A stretch of 64,000 nucleotides of DNA from Chryseobacterium gambrini (GTDB lineage Bacteria; Bacteroidota; Bacteroidia; Flavobacteriales; Weeksellaceae). Positions within the stretch are counted from its first letter, which is position 1. Every line of letters begins with the position of its first letter. Position numbers and translations under genes: made by a program. The notes under the pieces are model-generated. The model saw only the letters and a program-made list of their open reading frames with translations. It made no database searches and was not told the origin of the DNA. The stretch is taken from assembly GCF_900156825.1 (NCBI RefSeq), contig NZ_FTOV01000002.1, positions 186,001-250,000 on the forward strand, in the 5' to 3' direction. Below, in pieces: positions 1 to 8,190 of the stretch.

Positions 1-1547
1 ATACCGGTATTATTCAAATTATCAACCCAAACATAGTTTTCTCCTGTGTCAAGTAAATTCCATACATCCCCAACGGTTTGACCAGAAGTAGGTAAAGCTC
101 CAAAATTAGCAACCGAACCCATTACACGATATGTTCTACTCAATAAAGAGTTAATTTGAGATTGGTTATAGTAATTTGCAAAAATCCAACCTCTTTGAAC
201 ATAATCATTGTTACTTGAAGGTGTGTATAATTGAGCAGCCGTAATTCCGGTTGATGGATTTATTGTAATATCATTTGCGTTTGTACCTGGATTTCCTACC
301 TGTAAATAAGATGCATTCATTCTCACCCATCGATCAAGAAAATCTCCAGTTATTAACGCTCTGCTTAACTGCCCTTGCTGTGGACTCCCATATACGCCTT
401 CTGAAGTATTTGTTACCCCAGAAAGAGTGTTGTTTGAATGAATAATTAATTTATTACTTATTGCTCCATCATTGTATCCTGCACCAACGCCAATCATCAT
501 ATTATTACGCCCCGTAACACCTTGCCCTGCAGCCCAACCTATTGCGGTATTGAAATCTCCAAGATTTGAAGTATTCATTGCCTTGTAGCCTATCAATGTA
601 TTACCAATTCCTGTTGTATTGGTAAATCCAGAATAAGCTCCGACAAAGGTATTTTTATATGATGTTGTTCCGCTGGAACCGCTCTCATTTCCAACATAAG
701 TGTTTGCTGCTCCGGTAGTCGACTTACTTCCTGCGTTGATCCCAAAAAATACACAATAATTACCAGTTGTTAATTCAGAACCAGAGTATGCACCGAAAGC
801 CACATTCGCTGTACCGGTTGTAACTTTTGCTAAAGAATTAAATCCCCATCCATGATTATATGTACCGGTATGCGAAGCGTTTAAGTTTCCAAAATAACAT
901 GAATAAGTTGTTGGATTAAAATATAGTTCTCCAGCTCTTCCTTGACTCGGTTGAAATATAATTGGCTTTGTTGTTCCATTTCCCCGATCAATGACCGATT
1001 GTAAAGTGTCGGTTTCGGCAAAAGTTGGTTTATTAATCAAATCATTATAATTGCCAGAGATACCAACCTTATGTATTTTTACTTTTTCAACGGCTTCCTG
1101 TACCAATGAAACACTTCCATCAGGATTTGTAGTTGGAATAATGCTGAACTCAGATAAATTTATCTGGAAAGAGGATCCGTCGTTTTGTGTGATAGTAATA
1201 ATATTTTGTGCAGCATCATACTCAGCATTTTCAATACTGATATCATTTGTTGCTAATCCGCTCAGATCAACATTCTGGGTTTGCTGTACTCCATTTTCTC
1301 CAGTATAATAAACTGAAAGAATATTTCCATTCAGCTGAGGTTGTTGAATGGAAGTTAAGGTTTCAATCTTTGCTTTCCAATTCTGAGCAAGTTGAGGAGT
1401 AATATTTTCGGCATCAGCATCAGCCTTTGTATCAACCTCTTCTCCCATAAGCTGAAAAGAATCGCGAACATCTTTCGCTTTTATTTTTTTTTGGTTGTTA
1501 TCAGGAATCTTAATTCCGATTAACGCTAAAATTTCTGCAATTGTCAT
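1..1547 (-). CDS. Phage tail fibre / receptor-binding protein, partial (C-terminus beyond window)
   Basis: Reads leftward from an ATG at 1547 and stays open for 515 codons to the window edge, so the C-terminus is missing. The N-terminal third is non-repetitive. The middle contains about seven imperfect repeats of roughly 19 residues with a core like NTAIGWAAG or NTFVGAYSG followed by TTG-N, which is the head/stalk repeat style of trimeric fibres. Its place as the last visible late gene, after portal and connector, fits a tail fibre or receptor-binding protein. Proteins of this kind often end in a self-cleaving S74 chaperone domain; that part would be outside the window. The role is inferred from repeats and position. 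Confidence 0.7.
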   Translation of the reverse strand, partial: MTIAEILALIGIKIPDNNQKKIKAKDVRDSFQLMGEEVDTKADADAENITPQLAQNWKAKIETLTSIQQPQLNGNILSVYYTGENGVQQTQNVDLSGLATNDISIENAEYDAAQNIITITQNDGSSFQINLSEFSIIPTTNPDGSVSLVQEAVEKVKIHKVGISGNYNDLINKPTFAETDTLQSVIDRGNGTTKPIIFQPSQGRAGELYFNPTTYSCYFGNLNASHTGTYNHGWGFNSLAKVTTGTANVAFGAYSGSELTTGNYCVFFGINAGSKSTTGAANTYVGNESGSSGTTSYKNTFVGAYSGFTNTTGIGNTLIGYKAMNTSNLGDFNTAIGWAAGQGVTGRNNMMIGVGAGYNDGAISNKLIIHSNNTLSGVTNTSEGVYGSPQQGQLSRALITGDFLDRWVRMNASYLQVGNPGTNANDITINPSTGITAAQLYTPSSNNDYVQRGWIFANYYNQSQINSLLSRTYRVMGSVANFGALPTSGQTVGDVWNLLDTGENYVWVDNLNNTG

Positions 1548-1552
1548 AATAA

Positions 1553-1654
1553 TTAAATATCAAAGTCGTCTGAAAAATCATCTGAAAATCCGCCACGTAA
1601 AACGTTTTCAATGACGCATCTACATACCAGTTTAAAAAAATCAAAAAAAGCCAT
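1553..1654 (-). CDS. Small hypothetical phage protein, 33 aa
   Basis: A 33-residue reading frame starting MAFFDFFKL, with a hydrophobic N-terminal half and an acidic end (DDFSDDFDI). It begins 2 bases after the stop of the connector-like gene and ends just before the fibre gene, so it fills the only gap between them without overlap. A longer in-frame start exists at 1780 but lies inside the upstream gene. No function recognised. Confidence 0.4.
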   Translation of the reverse strand: MAFFDFFKLVCRCVIENVLRGGFSDDFSDDFDI

Positions 1655-1656
1655 AA

Positions 1657-2337
1657 TTAATCGTCGTAAACGTTCAAACCCCATCCAACATTTACAGTTG
1701 AGGTTTTTACTTCTGTATTTCCACATTCGAAGCATTCTCTTTTGTATAATGGGAAATGACTTTTGTGTCTGCAAAGCCATTCATGCATTGAAATTAAAAG
1801 GGGATTAATTCTTTCCAATACAGCATTATCCATTTTGAATTTTACATCTTTCGCACTTCCACTTGCTGTACTTGCGGTGCTTCCAATTGTATTCGGGTTT
1901 TTCAACTGTTGGCCTGATTCTGTCGTTTCAAGCCAGCTCGGTACAATGGTCATTGCTTCAACACATTCGGCAGTAATTTTCCACAGATACTGCTTCCAAA
2001 GTTTTTTATACCAATCATTGGTAACAAATTCGATTGCATTTACAATTTTACCTTCCTGAAGTAAATTATCTGTAAACTCGATCTGATCTTTAGCATAATC
2101 AGTTTTGACTTTTTGAAGAAGATCAGATTTATTTGATGCTGTTACCTCAATGTTTTTCTTTTCTATGAAATCCTCGTAGAATTCGTAACCTAACTCAGAT
2201 TTAATCCACCTTTCTTCAGCTACGATAATATTTTGGAGGATCATTCTTTCTCCTTCAGTTCCATCGGTAGGAGAGTGGAACTTGACTTCGTCCGGAGTTA
2301 TCAGCGTATTTCTACCTGTGTTATTTAGCCGATACAT
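1657..2337 (-). CDS. Putative phage head-tail connector protein
   Basis: A 226-residue soluble protein directly downstream of the portal, overlapping its end by 17 bases. It is largely helical and has a C-terminal Cys pair (RECFECGN). Proteins at this position in Bacteroidota prophages are commonly annotated as DUF6712-type, and head-completion proteins usually follow the portal. The assignment rests mainly on position and size; there is no catalytic motif. Confidence 0.45.
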   Translation of the reverse strand: MYRLNNTGRNTLITPDEVKFHSPTDGTEGERMILQNIIVAEERWIKSELGYEFYEDFIEKKNIEVTASNKSDLLQKVKTDYAKDQIEFTDNLLQEGKIVNAIEFVTNDWYKKLWKQYLWKITAECVEAMTIVPSWLETTESGQQLKNPNTIGSTASTASGSAKDVKFKMDNAVLERINPLLISMHEWLCRHKSHFPLYKRECFECGNTEVKTSTVNVGWGLNVYDD

Positions 2338-3724
2338 CTTTTTGCTTTTTTTGGTTTGTTGAAATAATTACTGAACCTTCATTATTTGGGAGAGGTTCTT
2401 TTCCAAAAATTTGACGTCCCTCATCCACGGTAAGAATTGCATTGGCATCAATATCTCCCGCGAAACTTTCCGGAACCACAGGAATAAATTCGAATTCCTT
2501 TTCACTCCAGTTTGTACCCATCCATTCGTCATAAATTTCAAAGAAGGGAGTGATAAAATCTTCGATGATTACCTGACGGGTAGGCTCAATAACAGTTTTG
2601 TTTTTTATATCGAAAATTGTTCTTACATAAGAGTTTCCACCATTTCCAATCCCCTTACTCATATTTTGCCCAAATAGAGCAGAATCCCAGTTGTTCGCAT
2701 CGATGATCTTTTGTTCAACATTTTCACTGAGCTTCAGATAATCTCCATCTGTCTGCTTTTTCATATCGTGAACGGCTCCGGTTCCCTGCTTATTAGAAAT
2801 GAATGCATATCGCCCTCTTTTTCCGTCTCCGGTATGCTGTGCTGCAATTTTCTTAGCTACCTTATCTAATTCTGCATCTGTATGATTTCCTTCAAGAACT
2901 ACCAAACCTCCGATTACAAGATTATTCTCAAAATTGTCAATATTATATCTTGCAGCTTTGTATTCCAGAATTTGCTGAGGTAATGAAGCAACATTCTCAG
3001 GCATCCCATAATAGTCATAGCCTGGCATTTCATTTTTTACATGAATGAGACAATGTTGAGTGCCTTGTGTTGGATGTGTCCACCACTGAGTGTTTTCACC
3101 ATCATAAATTGGAAGCTCAACAGCATCCTTCTCGACGTCAATAGACCAATCATCTTTAATATTTCTGAATTTTTTTGAGATATAAACACTTTGCGGAACA
3201 TCATTTTCGTCAGCTTCAGATAATCTGCATTCAAGAAATTTTCGAGGGAAAGCCATTACCTTTTTTGTTTCTCCGACTTTTGATCTGATGATCTCAATGA
3301 AGTCATTTCCAACTCTGAAATATTTATTGAATAGACCATCAAGAACTTTTCCCATACTTTGGCGCTTATTGTTTATACGCTTTTGTAACTGTTTAAATTC
3401 TTTCAATTCAGATTCTGTAGCATCTTTAATGGTTAAGCCATTACCGGCACAAAAAAACACCTTGGAGTTAATACAAGCATTTGTAGTGGGACTGCCTAAA
3501 CTTGCTTCAAATAGTACCTGAAAAAAGTTGTCTTTCGGATTTAGAAAGGGAATATATGGTTTTGATTTTTCAGGCAAAAGAAAAGCAGCTGAACTGCCAG
3601 AAGGTTCGAAAGGAATAGGATTAACCACATCCAATTTTACTTCATTACTGGCTGTCAGTGTTGGAGTTTGCTTTTCGTTGTTTTTTTGGAGGTGTCTTGC
3701 TGTCGGCTTCTTTGGTGAGTTCAT
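2321..3724 (-). CDS. Phage portal protein
   Basis: 467 residues. The portal forms the ring at the capsid vertex through which DNA is packaged and to which the tail attaches. The sequence has the portal hallmark PGYDYYGMPE near the middle, followed by a helical stretch (ILEYKAARYNIDNFEN) and a GNGGNSYV segment near the C-terminus, as in PBSX/HK97-like portals of Gram-negative phages. Length is normal. The ATG used here overlaps the end of the preceding small gene by 80 bases in another frame; the next ATG is about 125 codons in. A TTG at codon 31 just past that stop is the only realistic alternative. Unusually, the portal lies downstream of the capsid gene. Confidence 0.8.
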   Translation of the reverse strand: MNSPKKPTARHLQKNNEKQTPTLTASNEVKLDVVNPIPFEPSGSSAAFLLPEKSKPYIPFLNPKDNFFQVLFEASLGSPTTNACINSKVFFCAGNGLTIKDATESELKEFKQLQKRINNKRQSMGKVLDGLFNKYFRVGNDFIEIIRSKVGETKKVMAFPRKFLECRLSEADENDVPQSVYISKKFRNIKDDWSIDVEKDAVELPIYDGENTQWWTHPTQGTQHCLIHVKNEMPGYDYYGMPENVASLPQQILEYKAARYNIDNFENNLVIGGLVVLEGNHTDAELDKVAKKIAAQHTGDGKRGRYAFISNKQGTGAVHDMKKQTDGDYLKLSENVEQKIIDANNWDSALFGQNMSKGIGNGGNSYVRTIFDIKNKTVIEPTRQVIIEDFITPFFEIYDEWMGTNWSEKEFEFIPVVPESFAGDIDANAILTVDEGRQIFGKEPLPNNEGSVIISTNQKKQKDVSAK

Positions 3725-3944
3725 ACCCTTCAGGTTTTGTATCTTCTAAAATTTGATCTTCTTTGATTTTTTCAAATTCCTTTTGTGATGGGATTTCTTC
3801 GAAATAATTTAAGAGCCTTTTATTATTGCTTTTATTAGCTAAATCAAACAATACATGTAGGTCTTTTCTCTGTCCTAATGGAAGGGATGAGTTATTAAAC
3901 CCTACCACGGTATTTAAAAACTCATCCTTTATTTTAAGTTCCAT
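3645..3944 (-). CDS. Hypothetical phage protein, 99 aa
   Basis: Charged, helical 99-residue protein with a Lys/Glu-rich, Pro/Thr-containing disordered tail. It sits between the tail-tube-like gene and the portal. Its last 26 codons overlap the annotated start of the portal gene in a different frame. No family recognised; a chaperone or scaffold-like function is possible from composition but not supported by a motif. Confidence 0.55.
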   Translation of the reverse strand: MELKIKDEFLNTVVGFNNSSLPLGQRKDLHVLFDLANKSNNKRLLNYFEEIPSQKEFEKIKEDQILEDTKPEGYELTKEADSKTPPKKQRKANSNTDSQ

Positions 3945-3955
3945 AATAATTTTGA

Positions 3956-4549
3956 TTATGGTTTATCAATAAATGCTTCTAAGGAATCTCTTCCGCCTGT
4001 GTACTCCAATGGTCCACGAGAGTAAACTCCTTTTAATGAAAGTGTACCTCCGTTTTTACCGTCGAATTTCTCTTCCAAATGGATTTCAGAACCGTCATTC
4101 TTCATTTTGAATTTCGGAATCACTTTGTCATTTACCCATTTTTCTGCGAGAACGTGAATACTTCCTGTATTATCGACAATCACCAAACCAATATTTGAAC
4201 ATATAGAAGCTGCTGAAAGTCTTGCGAAGAAATTGGTTAAGCTATTGCCCATTTTTCCTAATTCTCCGGTAATTTCATAATCCCATTTTTCGGATCTACC
4301 ATTCAAAGTTTGCTTTGCAGTAAACTTTCCTGTCTCATCCTCCAAATCAATTGGGAAGAGTTTCGCTCCATCAGCTACAACGGCTCCGTCTCTCAATTCA
4401 ATTGCTGTGTATGGAGGTAAAATTAATGCTGCAGTTGGAGCAGCTTGTGTGAAACCGTAATCTTCCGGATCAAACCAGAATAATTCAGAAATACCTCCCG
4501 AAATAGGTCCACATGGGGTTTTATAAGATTGTCCTTGAAAACTTAACAT
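3956..4549 (-). CDS. Putative structural protein, possibly major tail (tube) protein
   Basis: 197 residues, beta-rich, with alternating hydrophobic and polar strands and repeated Gly turns. Residues around 60-90 (DLEDETGKFTAKQTLNG) and the end (TLSLKGVYSRGPL) look like a single-domain tube or decoration protein. It follows the major capsid candidate by 28 bases. Size and composition suit a siphophage tail-tube protein, but its position between capsid and portal would be unusual for one, so a head protein is an alternative. Confidence 0.45.
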   Translation of the reverse strand: MLSFQGQSYKTPCGPISGGISELFWFDPEDYGFTQAAPTAALILPPYTAIELRDGAVVADGAKLFPIDLEDETGKFTAKQTLNGRSEKWDYEITGELGKMGNSLTNFFARLSAASICSNIGLVIVDNTGSIHVLAEKWVNDKVIPKFKMKNDGSEIHLEEKFDGKNGGTLSLKGVYSRGPLEYTGGRDSLEAFIDKP

Positions 4550-4577
4550 GTTTATGATTTTTAAAGTTATAAATTGA

Positions 4578-5603
4578 TTATCCTACACCGTTTGTCTGAG
4601 CGATTACGACATCTTTAGGTGAAACGATCTCAGTACCTCCGACAGCTTCTGCCAGATACTTCCAAGAGAATTCATCTTCGTCATACCAAACCTTCATAGC
4701 CTTCCCTTCAAGCAATCCGTGATTGTAGTCCTTGTTGGTTCCCCAGATGAAATTTTTTCTTAGTGTAAGTACACATGAGTGAGCCTGTTCACCACCATTT
4801 AATTTTTTTAGTAATGGTTTGAATGTTGGCTCTACCATAACAGGAACATCATCAATTTTTAATGAAGGCTGTCCTTGCTGGTAAAGGTTCAGGTTACCTG
4901 CATTTTCACCGATCGACTGATAGTATCTCCAAAGTCCTTTGGCCATATCATAGTCACATGTAAAATACTTTTGCATTCCGGTAGCGTTTTCAAGATTTGT
5001 AGTCTGAGCATCAATCATGTCTTTGAAAACACCATAGCATTGTGCTGGAGTTAGATCTCCTGAAGGAATTGCCGGCCCTAAAGTTGGCTTATAATCAGGA
5101 TTGTTTAAAGCGATATAGTTTCTCAACTTAATGAAAATACCATCAACAATATTCCAAGAGATTTCAGAGTCCGAAGCTCTTGTAACATCACCAAAATAAG
5201 CGTTTGTTGCAATGTCCTGACCGAAAGCACCTTTAAAGAAAGTAAGAATAAAATCTCTGAATTTTGGATTTCCGTCGGTAAAATCTTTTAAACATCCCTG
5301 ATAGAATTCTCTTTCACAGATTTTGGTTGCTCCGTACATTTCGTCAACAGTAATCTTTCTATTTCCGGAACGTGCAATTTTACTCCAGTCAACTTCGCAA
5401 TTCTGATCTGCTCTCCTTAAAATATTCGCTTTTTTGAAAATATCCAGGATAGGAGTTCCTTTCATCATTGACACATTATCTACAAGGGTAAACTCTTGCA
5501 AAGTGCCGGCATAAGCACCGTTAAACTCAGGTAAAACATCCTGAAAATGTGTGTGGATAAGTAGTAAAAATAATGCCTGTGGGGTTAATGTAAATTTTTT
5601 CAT
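4578..5603 (-). CDS. Putative major capsid protein
   Basis: 341 residues, lying directly after the ClpP-like protease and one small gene, the place where the major head protein is usually encoded. It has an N-terminal helical region, a TLVDNVSMMKGTPIL segment, and alternating helices and strands typical of HK97-fold shells. Its own start is 4 bases from the end of the preceding gene, indicating close translational linkage. No lipoprotein or secretion signal fits, although the first 20 residues are hydrophobic. The call rests on gene order and size rather than a diagnostic motif. Confidence 0.6.
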   Translation of the reverse strand: MKKFTLTPQALFLLLIHTHFQDVLPEFNGAYAGTLQEFTLVDNVSMMKGTPILDIFKKANILRRADQNCEVDWSKIARSGNRKITVDEMYGATKICEREFYQGCLKDFTDGNPKFRDFILTFFKGAFGQDIATNAYFGDVTRASDSEISWNIVDGIFIKLRNYIALNNPDYKPTLGPAIPSGDLTPAQCYGVFKDMIDAQTTNLENATGMQKYFTCDYDMAKGLWRYYQSIGENAGNLNLYQQGQPSLKIDDVPVMVEPTFKPLLKKLNGGEQAHSCVLTLRKNFIWGTNKDYNHGLLEGKAMKVWYDEDEFSWKYLAEAVGGTEIVSPKDVVIAQTNGVG

Positions 5604-5606
5604 CGT

Positions 5607-5984
5607 TTAATTTTCTTGATTTATTGATCCTTCACCAGAGTTTAACGCCAAACCAACTCTTCTTACAGTCAGAGTTATTGTCTTTCTTGTAGATGATACT
5701 ACATTTGCCGTAATCGTAAAACCTTCGTTTGTATTGAAGTTCTCCGACAAATCGAAAGTTGTATTTCCGTCACTTGTTGCAATCTTTTTTGATTGCTCAT
5801 TTCCGTCACTGTCAATCACCCAGATATTCATTGCTTGGAATGTCTGACCAGCGGGAAAAGTTGAAGTGTCTAATACTGACAAAACCTTAGTACTAGGATT
5901 GAAAGTATATTCAAATGCTGCGTTGAAATCTGTTGTTTCACAACCGCAGAATGTTCTTAATGCTTTATTTTCAAATGGATTCAT
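5607..5984 (-). CDS. Small beta-rich phage structural protein (decoration-like)
   Basis: 125 residues with an N-terminal Cys pair (FCGCET) followed by an Ig-like run of beta strands (VLSVLDTSTF, TFDLSENF, TITLTVRRVG). It lies between the head protease and the major capsid candidate, where head-decoration or stabilising proteins are frequent. Function is inferred from position and predicted fold only. Confidence 0.45.
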   Translation of the reverse strand: MNPFENKALRTFCGCETTDFNAAFEYTFNPSTKVLSVLDTSTFPAGQTFQAMNIWVIDSDGNEQSKKIATSDGNTTFDLSENFNTNEGFTITANVVSSTRKTITLTVRRVGLALNSGEGSINQEN

Positions 5985-5993
5985 AGTCGTTAA

Positions 5994-7115
5994 TTATTCG
6001 AATGATACACCTTCAAATTTTTTAGCTTCATTGTTTTCAGGTGTAGGAGCAGGAGTTTGTTTGTTTGAAATTTTATTTTCAATTTCTGTTTTCCATTCAC
6101 CTAATTTTTTCCAATCTTCTGATTCCTTAAAGTCAACAGGTTTCACGGCTTCGGCAATCTGCGTGATCATATTCTCAGGCAGTCCGTTTGTAAAGAAATT
6201 GGAAATAGCGTTCTGAATCTGCTCATTAGTTGGAGCAGGAGGTTCGTATCCCTCAAGAGCTGTAGCCACAGCATTTGTAATGGTTTCGGGAGTGAATTTG
6301 TTTTGCTCTCCTTCACCTTCTTTTGGAATGATATTAAAATTTGCTAAAGCAGAGTTAATAGCATTTCCGATAAGTGTTGCTAAATTCATATCTAAATTGT
6401 TTTGAATTAAATTTTCGTCTGGTTTCTCTTCTGTAGAAGGCTTGTTTACTAAAGAATTATAAACATTCATAGGTTCGAAATTCTTGAACGGCCAGTCAGC
6501 TTTATTAATTGCTGAGGTTGGATTTTGAGTATTAATTACTTCTTTAACAAAGCCATTTTTTTGAACATCTTCACCATAAAACCATGTGGTTTCGTTCATC
6601 CATTTTTCAACTTGGGTAGAAGTTTTTCCGGTAAGATTTGCATAGAAATCACGAATATTATTGTTGAAATTTCGCATTTGCTTTGCATAATTCTCGATCT
6701 CATTAACATCTCCCCAAACACCGCCAGAAACATTATGAATCATGTAGTAGGCATTCTTAGAAATCTTTGAATTTTTGGATGCAGAAAGAATATAGGTTGC
6801 AGCAGAACATACCATTCCGATACCTATTGTTTCAATATCATATCCATCATTTTCTAATTGCTGAATAAAATCATGCATTGCCATTGCATCGCCAATCTGA
6901 CCTCCAAAAGAGTTGATGGTAATACGAATATTCTTTAAACCAGAATCAAGAACTTCTGTTCTAAAGGATTTAAAAGAAACTGAACTTTCATCTCCCCACC
7001 AGTTTTTTAAGATTTCCTGAGTTTCAGCATCGACAATAGTCCCATCGATAAAAACATCAAGTCTATCTCCGCCTTGATTGGTTATGTGATAATTAAAAAT
7101 TGGAAGTTTTTTCAT
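5994..7115 (-). CDS. ClpP-like prohead maturation protease with C-terminal scaffold-like region
   Basis: From the ATG at 7115 the protein has 373 residues. The N-terminal 220 form a ClpP/crotonase-fold serine protease: the oxyanion segment INSFGGQIGDAM (about 67-78), the nucleophile Ser104 in GMVCSAATY, and the catalytic His127 in YMIHNVSG. The third catalytic residue is not obvious. The C-terminal 150 residues are Pro/Glu-rich and helical, as in fused protease-scaffold proteins that are cut out during head maturation. A TTG start 7 codons earlier is rejected because it is part of the TACCTTTG promoter box. It is the first gene of its unit, preceded by the late motif at 7158-7174. Confidence 0.82.
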   Translation of the reverse strand: MKKLPIFNYHITNQGGDRLDVFIDGTIVDAETQEILKNWWGDESSVSFKSFRTEVLDSGLKNIRITINSFGGQIGDAMAMHDFIQQLENDGYDIETIGIGMVCSAATYILSASKNSKISKNAYYMIHNVSGGVWGDVNEIENYAKQMRNFNNNIRDFYANLTGKTSTQVEKWMNETTWFYGEDVQKNGFVKEVINTQNPTSAINKADWPFKNFEPMNVYNSLVNKPSTEEKPDENLIQNNLDMNLATLIGNAINSALANFNIIPKEGEGEQNKFTPETITNAVATALEGYEPPAPTNEQIQNAISNFFTNGLPENMITQIAEAVKPVDFKESEDWKKLGEWKTEIENKISNKQTPAPTPENNEAKKFEGVSFE

Positions 7116-7133
7116 ACCTCTGTTATTACGTAG

Positions 7134-7174
7134 CAAAGGTATTTCAATAATAAAATAGTATTCTAATAGAAAAC
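7134..7174 (-). promoter_or_regulatory. Late promoter with 17-bp palindromic motif (copy 1)
   Basis: Read leftward, GTTTTCTATTAGAATAC (7174-7158) is followed 16 bases later by TACCTTTG (7141-7134), which matches the Bacteroidota -7 consensus TAnnTTTG. No TTTG lies at the normal -33 distance. The protease ATG is 19 bases further on. The same 17-mer occurs at 13,055, 21,436 and 25,208. Confidence 0.65.
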
Positions 7175-7175
7175 T

Positions 7176-7206
7176 AAATAGTGTTTGTGAAATACAAACA
7201 CTATTT
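7176..7206 (-). terminator. Strong hairpin, probable terminator between late units
   Basis: A perfect 13-bp inverted repeat, AAATAGTGTTTGT, with a 5-base loop. On the leftward strand it is followed by AGTTTTC, a short T-run. It lies between the end of the tape-measure/HTH unit and the promoter of the protease-capsid unit, a sensible point for a transcription boundary. The T-run is short, so partial read-through is possible. Confidence 0.55.
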
Positions 7207-7219
7207 TATATATTTGATT

Positions 7220-7378
7220 ATGAAAAAGAAATTATGGAATTTGTTTGAGGACTTTATATTGAGTATATATTATCCGAGATTTCGGGGAGCGTTCAGCTCC
7301 GGAACCAATCTGATTTTTATGATTTTGTTTTTTCCTCTGTGGATTCTTTATCGGATTTTGAGAAACAACGATCAGTAA
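7220..7378 (+). CDS. Possible small membrane protein, 52 aa, opposite to late operon
   Basis: The only rightward candidate inside the leftward late region. The peptide starts MKKKLWNLF and has one hydrophobic segment (NLIFMILFFPLWILYRIL) ending in basic residues. A TATATTTG box lies at 7209-7216, with TTTG about 21 bases upstream. The box is only 3 bases from the ATG, so the message would be nearly leaderless. The last 62 bases overlap the end of the HTH gene on the other strand. It could be a phage accessory gene or chance; no family recognised. Confidence 0.3.
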   Translation: MKKKLWNLFEDFILSIYYPRFRGAFSSGTNLIFMILFFPLWILYRILRNNDQ

Positions 7379-7577
7379 TTCCCTTCACGGTATTTCTGGA
7401 AATATTGAGTTTTTGAGAAATTTGTCCTAAAGAAAGCCCTTTATTTCTTTCGATACATACTTTAAGCTGGGTTTCATTTACTCCAGCATACATACAAAAC
7501 TGTTGAAAATCAGCTATGGCCATTTCCAAAGCTGTATTTTTGTCTTCAGGATTAAGCATTGATTTTTGATTTGTCAT
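7317..7577 (-). CDS. Small helix-turn-helix protein
   Basis: 86 residues from the chosen ATG (others at 7589 and 7559 are possible). The C-terminal half has a clear HTH: LSLGQISQKLNISRNTVKG, in the style of resolvase/LuxR/sigma-region-4 DNA-binding helices. The N-terminal half is helical. It ends the tape-measure unit and lies just upstream of the terminator and the protease promoter. It is a plausible late-gene regulator, and a candidate to bind the 17-bp palindrome, but this is inference. Confidence 0.65.
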   Translation of the reverse strand: MTNQKSMLNPEDKNTALEMAIADFQQFCMYAGVNETQLKVCIERNKGLSLGQISQKLNISRNTVKGITDRCFSKSDKESTEEKTKS

Positions 7578-8190
7578 TTTGTTTAGCAAAATAGTTCTCA
7601 GAATTTATATTTAAAACTGCATCACCGCTAAGAACAGAATTTATAAAAGATTCAGGTTGCAAATCAGCATTTGTTACTGAATAACCCAAACCGTTTAAAA
7701 ATATTGTTGATCTTTCGTTCCCTGTAATTGTAATCTGAGACTGATCTCTGGCGGTAATATATCCGTAAGAATACGAATTTGTTGTGAGTAATACAACTGA
7801 TCTTTCAAAAGATTCTATCTCTGCCATTGAATTGTCATTAAGTTCAATATTTAGTCTTGCAGCATCACAAATTACTTTGCATCTTTTGTTTCCGGTTTGA
7901 GTTAAATTAAGTGTACCGTTTGATAAAATTATTATATCAGTTGATGAATCTCTGATAGTAACTTCTCTGTCGTAAAAGCCCTCATTTTCTAATTCTTCAA
8001 CCGGAAAATATTGAAGCATTTCACGAAAGCCATTTTTAAAAATCCATTTAAAATTACCTTCAGACTTTACAATCCTTAGAATATCCCCATAACTTTCGGC
8101 TTTAACATACAGATGGAAAAGCTGATTGATCTCAGCCTTTCTCTGTTTGTCTAATATTAAAAATTTTAATTCTTCGAATGTCAGTGTCAT
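7552..8190 (-). CDS. Hypothetical phage tail-region protein
   Basis: 212 residues. The N-terminal 80 are helical (FEELKFLILDKQRKAEINQLF). The C-terminal part has short repeated strands such as LNLTQTGNKRCKVI, LNIELNDNSMAEI and QITITGNERSTI, suggesting a right-handed beta-helix. The start overlaps the tape-measure stop in an ATGA arrangement, showing translational coupling. Family not recognised; a tail-tip or baseplate-associated role is possible. Confidence 0.6.
   Translation of the reverse strand: MTLTFEELKFLILDKQRKAEINQLFHLYVKAESYGDILRIVKSEGNFKWIFKNGFREMLQYFPVEELENEGFYDREVTIRDSSTDIIILSNGTLNLTQTGNKRCKVICDAARLNIELNDNSMAEIESFERSVVLLTTNSYSYGYITARDQSQITITGNERSTIFLNGLGYSVTNADLQPESFINSVLSGDAVLNINSENYFAKQNDKSKINA

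Noticed and set aside
7116..7136. Seven-codon N-terminal extension of the head protease from a TTG
   Set aside because: The TTG is the end of the TACCTTTG promoter box; ATG 7115 is preferred.
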